A DNA stretch of 41,485 bases from JANMEX01 sp043776635 (GCA_043776635.1 JAYVRA010000114.1:1-41485); one strand, 5' to 3'; positions 1 through 8,093 are shown, numbered from the stretch's first letter. Program-made: numbers and translations. The notes: generated from the letters alone by a model not told the origin.

Positions 1-93
1 TCACAGCGAAGCCAAACCCTTCACATGGCGCGCAAACCCAGACGAAATCATCGCTGCCAGAAATCGGGGGTTCCAAATGTTGGAATCAATCCA

Positions 94-885
94 CTAGCCT
101 TGCGGGACGACTGGTGAACTTTCGTTAGATTTTGCAGCCGCCACCATCGCATTTGCACTCGCTGTGATAACGCCGCTATCAGTGCTGATTGCGATGAGCT
201 GGAAGCCAAGTGAAGCTAAAAACTTGGCATGGTTGGGGTCAACGCCAAAACTGGCAGCAAATTTACCGGCCTTCTTGGCCCGCGCTACAAAATCGCGCAA
301 GGTGTCTGTCATATCCGGATTTTTTGCATTCACTTCACGGCCATGACTAAAAGCAATCGAATAATCCGCCGGACCGACGAAAATGCCGTCAATGCCCGGC
401 AATGCCAAAATCTCATTAAGGATCAGCGCTGCTTCCCGCGTTTCAATCATCGCAATCGCCAGCGTCTCATTATTTGCCGCTTTGAAATAACCTTGCAAAT
501 CCTTGTGCCCGTGAAACGCCATCGCCCTGCCCGGGCCCCATGAGCGCTGTCCGACAGGCGGAAACTTCATGAAATCCGCAAACGCTTGCGCGTCAGTAAG
601 CGTGTTTATCATCGGCGCAATCACCGCCTCCGCCCCAAAATCCAGCGCACGGCTGGCCATATCAAAGCGCCCCACTGGAACCCGCACCACCGGATGCGCC
701 CCATTTTGAATGACCGGACCGATGCAGCGCAGAATACTATCATCCGAATGCCCGCCATGCTGCATATCCAGCGTCACCACATCAAAGCCCGTCGAGGCAA
801 TGGTCCCCGCCGTAATCGGGTCCGCTATCAACGACCAAGCCGTAAACAACGTCTCGCCAGCGCGAATTTTTTGTTTGAGATTCAT
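94..885 (-). CDS. HpcH/HpaI-family aldolase (class II 2-keto-3-deoxy acid aldolase)
   Basis: A 263-aa protein of the HpcH/HpaI aldolase family, metal-dependent enzymes that cleave or form 4-hydroxy-2-oxo acids by retro-aldol chemistry on a pyruvate half. Visible family residues are the base His43 in DMQHGG, Arg68 in VVRVPVG, and metal ligands Glu148 (AMIETREA) and Asp174 (GPADYS). I chose ATG 885, which has AGGA about ten bases upstream, over a TTG at 912 that only adds nine residues. The length fits the family (about 250-270 aa). The substrate cannot be told from sequence: hydroxy-oxoheptanedioate and deoxyglucarate aldolases share these motifs. It stands alone on the minus strand, downstream of a terminator that ends the zeta-inhibitor transcript. 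Confidence 0.9.
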   Translation of the reverse strand: MNLKQKIRAGETLFTAWSLIADPITAGTIASTGFDVVTLDMQHGGHSDDSILRCIGPVIQNGAHPVVRVPVGRFDMASRALDFGAEAVIAPMINTLTDAQAFADFMKFPPVGQRSWGPGRAMAFHGHKDLQGYFKAANNETLAIAMIETREAALILNEILALPGIDGIFVGPADYSIAFSHGREVNAKNPDMTDTLRDFVARAKKAGKFAASFGVDPNHAKFLASLGFQLIAISTDSGVITASANAMVAAAKSNESSPVVPQG

Positions 886-936
886 GGGCAGGTTCCTGTC
901 TTCATAAAACAATCAGGTTTCAGGACAATATCCAAT

Positions 937-958
937 AAAAAACCGCCGGAAGGCGGTT
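937..958 (-). terminator. Intrinsic terminator of the zeta-inhibitor gene
   Basis: A perfect 7-bp stem, AACCGCC (941-947) against GGCGGTT (952-958) with a 4-base loop, is followed on the minus strand by a run of six T (complement of 937-942 and neighbours). It lies 26 bases beyond the stop codon of the DUF1476 gene and separates it from the aldolase. Confidence 0.85.
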
Positions 959-984
959 AATTATATATCTGATATCAAAAATGT

Positions 985-1296
985 TTAGCCCTTTTGAATC
1001 TGGTCAATAGCCACAGCCATTTGCTCCACCATAGCCGAGCGAATTTCAGTATCCGTCACCGAACCGTCCAAATCGCCGCGCAGCTTACGGAATACGTCTT
1101 CATCGCCCGCTTCTTCAAAGTCCGCCATCACAACCTCGGTGGCATAGGCGGCGGCGGCTTCGCCGGATTTGCCATTTTTGCCTGCAACCCACAAGCCAAG
1201 CAATTTGTTGCGGCGCGCGGTTGCCTTGAAGCGCAGTTCCTCATCATGCGCAAACTTTGTCTCAAAGGCCACTTCGCGGTCATGTAAATCAGTCAT
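985..1296 (-). CDS. ATP synthase inhibitor zeta subunit (DUF1476)
   Basis: A 103-aa acidic helical protein of the DUF1476 family. In alphaproteobacteria this family includes the zeta subunit that binds F1-ATPase and blocks ATP hydrolysis. The N-terminus (MTDLHDREVAFETKFAHDEE, then FKATARRNKLLGLWVA) is the typical inhibitory region, followed by the four-helix part containing DFEEAGDEDVFRKL. The start at ATG 1296 gives the usual family length; a longer in-frame opening to 1341 only adds an atypical leader. It is divergent from purC across 242 bases that must hold both promoters, and it ends at a clear terminator. The DUF1476-purC pairing is commonly seen in alphaproteobacteria. Confidence 0.92.
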   Translation of the reverse strand: MTDLHDREVAFETKFAHDEELRFKATARRNKLLGLWVAGKNGKSGEAAAAYATEVVMADFEEAGDEDVFRKLRGDLDGSVTDTEIRSAMVEQMAVAIDQIQKG

Positions 1297-1538
1297 AATA
1301 CTTAAGCTCCGGCAGATGATGCGTCTTGATTCCACAACCATTTAAGCGAGGATGGCCGAAAGCAAAAGGGGAAACTGACGAAATATCACCTCATTTATCT
1401 TGCAACCGTCATTGTCCCGTGCAAAAGCCCCGCCAAACAATCAATGGCAATTGAGAACCCGGCCGCTTTAGTCTAAGGCCGCTAGGTCATCTATTGCTAT
1501 TGAGATACGAAAATTCAGGTAATTAAGTCAGGAAAACC

Positions 1539-2303
1539 ATGACCCGTCGCCGCCGCATTTACGAAGGCAAGGCCAAAATTCTTTATGAAGGCCCGGAGCC
1601 AGGCACGCTAATTCAGTTCTTCAAGGATGACGCAACCGCGTTTAACGCCAAAAAACATGCCGTCATTGATGGCAAAGGCGTGCTGAACAACCGGATTTCC
1701 GAGCACATATTCACCAATTTGAATAAAATCGGCATCCCGACCCATTTCATCAAGCGCCTTAATATGCGCGAGCAGCTCATCAAAGAAGTCGAGATCATTC
1801 CGCTCGAAATCGTGGTGCGCAATATCGCTGCCGGTTCGATTTCCAAGAAGCTCGGCATTGATGAAGGCACGGTTTTGCCGCGCTCGATTATTGAGTTTTA
1901 CTACAAGAATGATGCATTGGATGACCCGATGGTGTCTGAAGAGCACATCACGGCGTTCGGCTGGGCCGCGCCGCAGGAAATTGATGACATTATGGCGCTC
2001 GCTATTCGCGTCAATGATTTCCTCTGCGGCCTGTTCATCGGCATCGGCATCACACTAGTCGATTTCAAAATGGAATGCGGCCGCCTGTTTGAAGGCGATA
2101 TGATGCGCATTGTGGTGGCGGACGAAATTTCGCCCGATAGCTGCCGCCTGTGGGATTCAACCACCAACGAAAAGATGGACAAAGACCGCTTCCGCCGCGA
2201 TATGGGTGGGCTGGTCGAAGCCTATCAAGAAGTAGCCCGTCGCATGGGCATTATGAATGAAAACGAACCAACACGGCCAGCCGGCCCGGTTTTGGTGAAG
2301 TAA
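1539..2303 (+). CDS. purC: Phosphoribosylaminoimidazole-succinocarboxamide synthase (SAICAR synthetase)
   Basis: A 254-aa PurC, the cytosolic enzyme joining aspartate to CAIR in an ATP-dependent step of purine synthesis. Signature stretches run in order: the ATP-binding YEGKAKILYEG start, FKDDATAFNA, THFIKRL, the family signature EIVVRNIAAGS, and LVDFKMECG with the metal/ATP acidic residues. Full length. AGGA lies about seven bases before the ATG. It opens the purine cluster purC-purS-(UPF0114)-purQ-lipoprotein-Pr6Pr-purL. A hairpin with a T-run separates it from purS. Confidence 0.97.
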   Translation: MTRRRRIYEGKAKILYEGPEPGTLIQFFKDDATAFNAKKHAVIDGKGVLNNRISEHIFTNLNKIGIPTHFIKRLNMREQLIKEVEIIPLEIVVRNIAAGSISKKLGIDEGTVLPRSIIEFYYKNDALDDPMVSEEHITAFGWAAPQEIDDIMALAIRVNDFLCGLFIGIGITLVDFKMECGRLFEGDMMRIVVADEISPDSCRLWDSTTNEKMDKDRFRRDMGGLVEAYQEVARRMGIMNENEPTRPAGPVLVK

Positions 2304-2309
2304 AATCAA

Positions 2310-2339
2310 GGGCGCAGCAATGCGCCCATCCCCTTTTTT
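2310..2339 (+). terminator. Hairpin plus T-run between purC and purS
   Basis: GGGCGCA (2310-2316), loop GCAA, TGCGCCC (2321-2327) forms a perfect 7-bp stem. Six T (2334-2339) follow, but after a six-base spacer, so termination may be partial. It lies in the 53 bases between purC and purS and could reduce expression of purS relative to purC. Confidence 0.6.
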
Positions 2340-2356
2340 AACTACGGAACAAACCC

Positions 2357-2599
2357 ATGATCAAAGCCCGCGTCACCGTCACCCTCAAAAAAGGCGTATT
2401 GGACCCGCAAGGCAAAGCCATCGAAGGAGCACTCGGTTCACTGGGATTTTCAGGCGTCGATTCGGTGCGCCAAGGTAAAGTGTTTGATCTGGTGCTGAAC
2501 CATGACGACAAGGCCAAAGCGGAGGCCGACTTGAAAGCTATGTGCGAGAAGCTGCTTGCGAACACTGTGATTGAGGATTTCAGTGTGGTGGCGGGGTAA
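2357..2599 (+). CDS. purS: Phosphoribosylformylglycinamidine synthase subunit PurS
   Basis: An 80-aa PurS, the small dimeric subunit that bridges PurQ (glutaminase) and PurL (synthetase) in the three-part FGAM synthase. The family pattern is clear: KARVTVTLKKGVLDPQGKAI, then GVDSVRQGKVFDL and NTVIEDF near the end. Full length with ATG 2357. It follows purC by 53 bases across a terminator-like hairpin and converges with the UPF0114 gene, whose stop is only 29 bases away. Confidence 0.95.
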   Translation: MIKARVTVTLKKGVLDPQGKAIEGALGSLGFSGVDSVRQGKVFDLVLNHDDKAKAEADLKAMCEKLLANTVIEDFSVVAG

Positions 2600-2628
2600 G
2601 CGTTAAATCTCATTCATGTTTTGAATAT

Positions 2629-3054
2629 TTATCCACGCCCGCAAACACAATAATCAAAACCAACTGCAAGAATCCGGGCATCCATACTGGTCACTCGTAT
2701 AGTTTTTGATATAAATATCATCTCCAACAAATTGATCGCGGAAATCACCACGATGGTGGAGCCGGATTTTGTTTTCAGCGCGCCAAAGCTGATGAGGCTG
2801 AGCCACTCGCCATCGCCGCTATTTTGCGGACGCCCGATGAAATTGCCGAAGCCCGAAAGCAGCTCAATCCAGATAAGCCCCGCCACCAGAGTGGCATCTA
2901 TTAGCCCCAAGACCTTCAACACGCCGTCAATTTCATCCATCTGGTTCACGCTGAAAATGAAGCAGCCGGGCTTCTTGATAAACGCATAAGCATAAGCCAC
3001 CAGCGCCACAGCAAGCCCGATGTAAAACACCAGGAACACTTGGAGCGACAACAT
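2629..3054 (-). CDS. UPF0114 (YqhA-like) membrane protein, shortened
   Basis: A 141-aa inner-membrane protein that matches the UPF0114/YqhA pattern: an N-terminal membrane segment (VFLVFYIGLAVALVAYAYAF), a second with LGLIDATLVAGLIWIELLSGFGNFI, and the conserved block FGALKTKSGSTIVVISAINLLE. Function is unknown. The family usually has another hydrophobic segment near its C-terminus. Here the last twenty-odd residues (from about ISKTIRVTSM) do not look like it, so the end may be replaced or frameshifted. ATG 3054 has no clear Shine-Dalgarno sequence. It lies antisense within the purine cluster, between purS and purQ. Confidence 0.7.
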   Translation of the reverse strand: MLSLQVFLVFYIGLAVALVAYAYAFIKKPGCFIFSVNQMDEIDGVLKVLGLIDATLVAGLIWIELLSGFGNFIGRPQNSGDGEWLSLISFGALKTKSGSTIVVISAINLLEMIFISKTIRVTSMDARILAVGFDYCVCGRG

Positions 3055-3300
3055 CAAAAATTTTTAGATTGTGTTTTTAAGACCGCTCATGGCTTATTCC
3101 CGCCCTTGATATTCAGAGTTTTATGACCAGCTTCAAATATATTGTCAGAGCGCAACCAAATGGCAAACCCGGATGCCGCTCACCGCTGAAAAATCCCGCC
3201 ATTTATCCATAATTTATAGCTTTTCCAGCATTCTTAGTTGACCCCTTGCGCTTCTGTCTTTACGTCACGGGCTTGACGAACTCTTTCAGGAATCTCCTCC

Positions 3301-3969
3301 ATGAAATCAGCCGTAGTCCTGCTTCCAGGCCTTAACCGTGACCGCGATATGATCGCCGCACTGACCAAGATTGGGGGCAAAGCGCCCGCCACTGTTTGGC
3401 AGACCGACACAAGCATTCCCGATGTTGATCTGATCGTCATTCCCGGCGGGTTTTCCTATGGCGATTATCTGCGCTGCGGCGCGATTGCGGCCCGCTCGCC
3501 GGTAATGCAAGCGGTGAAGGCTGCTGCCGATAAAGGCGTAATGGTCATCGGCGTGTGCAATGGCTTCCAGATATTGCTCGAAGCTGGCATGTTGCCCGGC
3601 GCGCTGATGCGCAACACATCGCTGAAATTCGTCTGCCGCGAAGTGAAATTGTCGGTCGCCAATGCCAAGACGGCGTTCACCAAAGCCTACACCGAAGGCC
3701 AGATTTTGCGTTGCCCGGTCGCACACCATGATGGTAATTATTTCACTGATGCTGAGACGCTGCGCCAAATCGAAGGCAATGGTCAAGTGCTGTTCCGCTA
3801 TGCCGAGGGCACCAACCCCAATGGTTCAATCAACGATATCGCAGGCATAATGAATGAACGCGGCACTGTGCTTGGCCTCATGCCGCATCCGGAAAACCTC
3901 ATCGAAGCCGCCCACGGCGGCACAGACGGGCGCGGCCTGTTTGAAAGCGCATTAGGACTGGCAGCATGA
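3301..3969 (+). CDS. purQ: Phosphoribosylformylglycinamidine synthase subunit PurQ (glutaminase)
   Basis: A 222-aa class I glutamine amidotransferase that supplies ammonia to PurL. The catalytic triad is visible: Cys86 in GVCNGFQ, and His196 and Glu198 in MPHPEN. The N-terminus (SAVVLLPGLNRDRDM) and the GGFSYGDYLRCGAIAA loop are PurQ-specific. The 243 bases upstream, back to the UPF0114 start, are gene-free and probably hold a promoter for the purQ-purL block; I see no convincing -35/-10 pair there. Its stop overlaps the next ATG as ATGA, so the downstream lipoprotein is translationally coupled. Confidence 0.97.
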   Translation: MKSAVVLLPGLNRDRDMIAALTKIGGKAPATVWQTDTSIPDVDLIVIPGGFSYGDYLRCGAIAARSPVMQAVKAAADKGVMVIGVCNGFQILLEAGMLPGALMRNTSLKFVCREVKLSVANAKTAFTKAYTEGQILRCPVAHHDGNYFTDAETLRQIEGNGQVLFRYAEGTNPNGSINDIAGIMNERGTVLGLMPHPENLIEAAHGGTDGRGLFESALGLAA

Positions 3970-4346
3970 AAAAGCTCATCGCTCTCCTCGCTGCGCTTGC
4001 CGCCCTTTCTGCCTGCCAGACTGGCCCGAGTGTGCGCATCATCAAGCCTGATAACCACGCCGTTGCTGTATCGGCGCTCCAGAGGGTCAATGCCAAGGTG
4101 TATGAATGCTGGCCCGGTGACAAAGATTTAAAAGTCTATGGCGTCATTCCGGAGCTGGACTCGTCAGGCACTCCGCGCATACTTGTGATCCCCAAGGGCA
4201 AGCCGCAATCGCTGCCGAAGCTGGTAATCACAGCATCAGGCAAAGGCGTCACCTCCTTCGGCCCGCTGGCTCAATCGGCGCTTGCCCCGCGCATCAATGC
4301 AGATTTAAACCGCTGGGCCGCTGGCGCAACTGGCTGTAGTGCTTGA
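3966..4346 (+). CDS. Small lipoprotein of unknown function
   Basis: A 126-aa protein starting MKKLIALLAALAALSAC, a textbook lipoprotein signal with the lipobox Cys at residue 17, so it is probably anchored in a membrane facing the periplasm. The mature part (about 109 aa) contains KVYECWPGDKDLKVYGVIPEL and a C-terminal pair ending GCSA. I do not recognise a family. The ATG overlaps the purQ stop (ATGA), and its own stop overlaps a possible TTG start of the next gene. It is therefore co-translated with purine genes although nothing links it to purine synthesis. Confidence 0.85.
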   Translation: MKKLIALLAALAALSACQTGPSVRIIKPDNHAVAVSALQRVNAKVYECWPGDKDLKVYGVIPELDSSGTPRILVIPKGKPQSLPKLVITASGKGVTSFGPLAQSALAPRINADLNRWAAGATGCSA

Positions 4347-4351
4347 CACAG

Positions 4352-4984
4352 ATGGCGCGGCTCCTCACCATCGCTGGTTTTACAATCGGACTTTTTGCTC
4401 TTCTGCTCCAGCTATCGTTGACAATTCCCGCCCGCATGGCTGCCGGTCACGGCATCGTTGAAGCAACAATTTTCTACTTCAGCTACTTCACAATATTAAG
4501 CAACATCGCCGTAGCCGGCGTCTATGCCGGCGTATTGTTCCCCGGAAAAGTGAAAGTCCTGGACAAACTAAATAACACCATTCCCCGCGCAACCATCGCA
4601 GTCTGCATCATAGTTCTCGGCCTCGTATATGTCACAGTGCTTGCCAAAATTTGGGCCCCGGAAGGCCTGTTTTGGCTCTGCGATGTGCTGCTGCACTATG
4701 CTGCGCCGGTGCTTTATGTCGTGTGGTGGCTAACAGCGGGACGGAGCGGCAGCCTTCGCTTCATCGATGCGATTAAGTTTTTGCCCGCGCCTGTAGTCTA
4801 TCTGATCTACGCACTCATTCGCGGCGCACTCACCGGCACATATCCCTATCCCTTCCTCAATGTATCGAAGCAGGGAGGCGCAGCCGTCGCGTTCAATTCC
4901 CTCTGCGTTGCAGCCCTTTTCTTCGCCTTCTCGCTTCTTGCAGTTCTAATCGACCGCAACCTCCCCGCTCCCAAAACTATTTGA
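4352..4984 (+). CDS. Pr6Pr-family membrane protein
   Basis: A 210-aa polytopic membrane protein with about six hydrophobic segments. It contains the motifs of the Pr6Pr (FAR-17a/AIG1-like) group: FYFSYFTILSNI in the second segment, LHYAAPVLYVVWW in the fourth and YPYPFLN near the fifth. I chose ATG 4352; a TTG at 4343 overlapping the previous stop would add three residues. The role in bacteria is unknown. The related eukaryotic AIG1/ADTRP proteins are lipid-ester hydrolases, which is weak guidance. It sits in an unbroken run with purQ, the lipoprotein and purL. Confidence 0.8.
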   Translation: MARLLTIAGFTIGLFALLLQLSLTIPARMAAGHGIVEATIFYFSYFTILSNIAVAGVYAGVLFPGKVKVLDKLNNTIPRATIAVCIIVLGLVYVTVLAKIWAPEGLFWLCDVLLHYAAPVLYVVWWLTAGRSGSLRFIDAIKFLPAPVVYLIYALIRGALTGTYPYPFLNVSKQGGAAVAFNSLCVAALFFAFSLLAVLIDRNLPAPKTI

Positions 4985-4992
4985 GACCGCTC

Positions 4993-7200
4993 ATGACCAA
5001 CACCCGCCCCATCACTCCGGAACTTATCGCCTCGCACGGCCTCAAGCCGGATGAATACGCCCGCATCTTAGGCCTTATAAAGCGCGAGCCGACCTTTACG
5101 GAACTCGGCATTTTTTCCGCAATGTGGAACGAGCATTGCTCGTATAAATCCTCCAAAAAATGGCTGAAGACCTTGCCTGTAACAGGGCATCGCGTGCTGC
5201 AAGGGCCGGGCGAAAACGCAGGTGTTGTCGATATTGGCGATGGTGATTGCGTGGTTTTTAAAATGGAAAGCCACAACCATCCGTCCTACATCGAGCCATA
5301 TCAAGGCGCGGGCACTGGCGTCGGCGGCATTTTGCGCGATGTGTTCACTATGGGCGCCAGGCCCATTGCGGCGATGAACGCGCTGCGTTTTGGCGATCCT
5401 TCGCACCCGAAAACCAAGCATTTGGTGAACGGCGTTGTCGCCGGTGTCGGCGGCTATGGCAATGCATTCGGCGTGCCGACAGTTGGCGGCGAAGTTGAAT
5501 TTGACGCCAGCTATAATGGTAATTGTCTGGTCAATGCGTTTGCAGCAGGCCTTGCCAGGCATGATGGCATTTTCCTGTCCATCGCAGCAGGCGTCGGCCT
5601 GCCGGTGGTTTACCTTGGCGCAAAAACCGGCCGCGATGGTGTCGGCGGCGCGACGATGGCGTCTGCCGAGTTTGATGACAGCATCGAAGAAAAGCGCCCG
5701 ACAGTGCAAGTCGGCGACCCGTTCACCGAAAAGTGCCTGCTCGAAGCCTGCCTTGAACTTATGGCCTCAGGCGCGGTTATCGCCATTCAGGATATGGGCG
5801 CGGCGGGCCTCACTTGTTCTGCCGTCGAAATGGGCGCCAAGGGAAATTTGGGCATCCTGCTCGATCTCGACAAAGTGCCGGTGCGCGAAACACACATGAG
5901 CGCGTACGAAATGATGCTGTCCGAAAGCCAGGAGCGCATGCTTATGGTGCTCCGCCCAGAAAAGGAATCCGAGGCGCAAGCCATTTTTATCAAATGGGGA
6001 TTGGACTTTGCCATTGTTGGCGTAACCACCGGTGATCTGCGCTTCCGCGTCATGCACGAAGGCAGCGAAGTCGCGAACCTGCCGATCAAAGAACTTGGCG
6101 ATGAAGCACCGGAATATGACCGTCCGTGGATTGAACCCGTCAAGCCAGCTCATTTAGCCGTTGATGACGTGCCGCAGATGGATGTGGCGGATGCGCTGCT
6201 GGCGCTGGTAGGTTCGGCCAATCAATGCTCGCGCCGCTGGGTTTATGAGCAATATGACACGCTGATCCAAGGCAATTCTTTGCAGCTTCCAGGCGGCGAT
6301 GCCGGCGTGGTGCGCGTTGAAGGCCATGCTACCAAGGCGCTGGCGTTCTCGTCCGATGTCACGCCCCGTTACTGCCAAGCCGACCCGTTTGAAGGCGGCA
6401 AGCAAGCCGTCGCCGAATGCTGGCGCAATCTATGTGCCGTAGGCGCAGAGCCGCTGGCTGCGACTGACAATCTCAACTTCGGCAACCCTGAGCGCCCTGA
6501 AATAATGGGCCAGCTGGTGTTCGCCATCAAGGGCATAGGCGCGGCGTGTATCGCGCTGGATTTCCCGATCGTATCGGGCAATGTCTCGCTCTACAATGAA
6601 ACCAACGGAACCGGCATTTTGCCGACGCCAACCATCGGCGGCGTTGGCCTGATTGACGACTGGTCCAAAATGGCCCGCATCAAATTTGCAGATGAGAACC
6701 AGTGTATTCTGCTGGCAGGCGCAACGCCGGAATGGGGCACTCATTTGGCCCAATCCATCTACATGCGCGATCTGCACGGCCGCACAGATGGCCCTGCTCC
6801 GCATGTGGATTTGGCCCATGAAAAGCGCGTCGGCTTATTCGTCCGAGGTCTGATCCGCGATGGCTTGGCAACAGCTGTGCACGACTGTTCCGATGGTGGC
6901 CTGGCACTGGCACTGGCCGAAATGGCGATGGCATCCGGCATCGGCGCAACCGTCAATCAGGTTAATGATTTCGACCCGATCCCGACCTTCTTCGGCGAAG
7001 ATCAAGGCCGCTACGTCATCACAGTGTCGCGCGAGAATCTGGATATCGTCCACGAACGCGCGCAAGGCTCAGGCGTATTCGCGCCGTGGATTGGCAATAC
7101 GCAAGGCAATGAATTGAAATTGGGCGGTGCCCGTTCCATAACTGTCACAGCGCTAAAATCCGCCCATGAGTCGTGGTTCCCGAACTACATGGCGGCTTAA
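4993..7200 (+). CDS. purL: Phosphoribosylformylglycinamidine synthase subunit PurL
   Basis: A 735-aa small-type PurL, the ATP-dependent synthetase converting FGAR to FGAM in complex with PurS and PurQ. Recognisable blocks are TELGIFSAMWNEHCSYKSSK near the N-terminus, FKMESHNHPSYIEPYQGA with the catalytic His, GVGGILRDVFTMGARP, GGEVEFD, and the second half with DNLNFGNPE, SGNVSLYNET and HDCSDGGLALALAEM. ATG 4993 is preferred to TTG 4981. Separate purS, purQ and purL genes are the Bacillus/alphaproteobacterial arrangement, unlike the single fused enzyme of enterics. Confidence 0.97.
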   Translation: MTNTRPITPELIASHGLKPDEYARILGLIKREPTFTELGIFSAMWNEHCSYKSSKKWLKTLPVTGHRVLQGPGENAGVVDIGDGDCVVFKMESHNHPSYIEPYQGAGTGVGGILRDVFTMGARPIAAMNALRFGDPSHPKTKHLVNGVVAGVGGYGNAFGVPTVGGEVEFDASYNGNCLVNAFAAGLARHDGIFLSIAAGVGLPVVYLGAKTGRDGVGGATMASAEFDDSIEEKRPTVQVGDPFTEKCLLEACLELMASGAVIAIQDMGAAGLTCSAVEMGAKGNLGILLDLDKVPVRETHMSAYEMMLSESQERMLMVLRPEKESEAQAIFIKWGLDFAIVGVTTGDLRFRVMHEGSEVANLPIKELGDEAPEYDRPWIEPVKPAHLAVDDVPQMDVADALLALVGSANQCSRRWVYEQYDTLIQGNSLQLPGGDAGVVRVEGHATKALAFSSDVTPRYCQADPFEGGKQAVAECWRNLCAVGAEPLAATDNLNFGNPERPEIMGQLVFAIKGIGAACIALDFPIVSGNVSLYNETNGTGILPTPTIGGVGLIDDWSKMARIKFADENQCILLAGATPEWGTHLAQSIYMRDLHGRTDGPAPHVDLAHEKRVGLFVRGLIRDGLATAVHDCSDGGLALALAEMAMASGIGATVNQVNDFDPIPTFFGEDQGRYVITVSRENLDIVHERAQGSGVFAPWIGNTQGNELKLGGARSITVTALKSAHESWFPNYMAA

Positions 7201-7266
7201 AAGCATCTTTCGCAAAAGTGCGCGCGGTTTTGTGTTAAAACGATGCGACAAAATAGGAATAATGCC

Positions 7267-7506
7267 ATGGCAATGGACGCCCACGAAATCGAACGCTTGA
7301 TTAAAGATGGCATTCCTGATGCCGTCGTCACCATCCGCGATTTAGCGGGCGATGGTGATCACTACGCAGCTGAAGTGGTGGCTGAAAGCTTCCGTGGCAA
7401 AACCCGCGTGGCTCAGCACCAAATGGTCTATCAAGCCCTAAAAGGCAACATGGGCGGCGTGCTCCACGCACTTGCGTTGCAAACTTCTGTTCCGGTTTTG
7501 AATTAG
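7267..7506 (+). CDS. BolA-family protein (IbaG/BolA2 type)
   Basis: A 79-aa BolA-fold protein starting MAMDAHEIERLIKDGIPDA, with the BolA core GDGDHYAAEVVAESFRGK and HQMVYQALKGNMGGVLHALA. Family members partner with monothiol glutaredoxins to handle Fe-S clusters. AGGAAT lies seven bases before ATG 7267; an upstream in-frame ATG at 7243 lacks a ribosome site. It follows purL by 66 bases. In many alphaproteobacteria a monothiol glutaredoxin gene comes next, but here a small basic protein does. Confidence 0.92.
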   Translation: MAMDAHEIERLIKDGIPDAVVTIRDLAGDGDHYAAEVVAESFRGKTRVAQHQMVYQALKGNMGGVLHALALQTSVPVLN

Positions 7507-7515
7507 GAAACAAAA

Positions 7516-7728
7516 ATGAGCATCAGTGATTTTTTCAAAGGCATAGCCGAAGACACAGTGCGCAATTTGCTCAACAAAGCGAACCGCAAACTTTCACCGC
7601 GCGCTCGCCGCCGCAAAACCCCGGCGACCACGCTTCGCGCAATCGAAAAACTGCTGCGCCCGGCAACTAAGCAAGTCAGCCGCAAGGCAACAGTTCGAAC
7701 ACGGGCAAAAGCCAAGCGGCGGGTGTGA
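7516..7728 (+). CDS. Small, highly basic hypothetical protein
   Basis: A 70-aa protein dominated by Arg, Lys, Ala and Thr after an ordinary first 20 residues (MSISDFFKGIAEDTVRNLLN). No cysteines, no membrane segment and no family I recognise. The basic tail (KLSPRARRRK, then TVRTRAKAKRRV) suggests nucleic-acid or ribosome binding, by inference only. The ATG is preceded by AGGAAACAAAA, a good ribosome site, nine bases after bolA, so it looks co-transcribed. Its stop lies in the same frame as the decayed HTH gene that follows. Confidence 0.6.
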   Translation: MSISDFFKGIAEDTVRNLLNKANRKLSPRARRRKTPATTLRAIEKLLRPATKQVSRKATVRTRAKAKRRV

Positions 7729-7734
7729 AAAAGC

Positions 7735-8023
7735 AGTTCTATCCTTATCGCCACTTTGGAAGAAGTCCGTGCGCACCGGCGCGGCGAAATTGAGCTGCAT
7801 TCGCAAATCCTTGAAGCAGTGCCCGCCTTCCGCGTCAATGCTATCCGGACATCCGTCGCTAAAGTCCGCGCGAATTCTCCAAACGCTTCGGCATCCCCGC
7901 CCGCACTTTGGAAGGCCGGGAGCAAGGCCGCAAAATGGATATGTCCGCCGGATTTTGTTGAAGGAGATTGAGCAATCACCGCAAGAGGTGTATCGGGCAG
8001 TAAGCAACGTAGCTGCTATATAA
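7735..8023 (+). pseudogene. Decayed HTH (XRE/NadS-like antitoxin-type) regulator
   Basis: Three reading frames in series spell one HTH protein. Frame one (from 7735) reads LIATLEEVRAHRRGEIELHS, then ILEAVPAFRVNAIRTSVAK. From 7869 frame three reads REFSKRFGIPARTLEGREQG then RRKMDMSAG. From about 7955 frame two reads LLKEIEQSPQEVYRAVSN up to the stop at 8023. This is the layout of HTH regulators with a TLxxWEQGRR helix. It carries two frame shifts (near 7864-7869 and 7951-7957), the conserved Trp of the motif is Arg, and no start codon is convincing. It lies just upstream of the broken methyltransferase. No toxin partner remains. Confidence 0.75.
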
Positions 8024-8093
8024 CCTGCCGCAACCCATCGTAATAATCACCCGTTCCGCGTTGCCAATTCACCTGCCCTTCGCCATGATACGA

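Noticed and set aside
1..93. In-frame reading after the aldolase TAG (ending KGLASL and TGA at position 1-3) as a gene end or readthrough tail
   Set aside because: The first Met leaves only 16 codons, there is no ribosome site, and no evidence supports readthrough. It may be unrelated downstream sequence.
586..960. Plus-strand open frame opposite the aldolase
   Set aside because: Arg/His-rich shadow frame of a conserved enzyme; no ribosome site.
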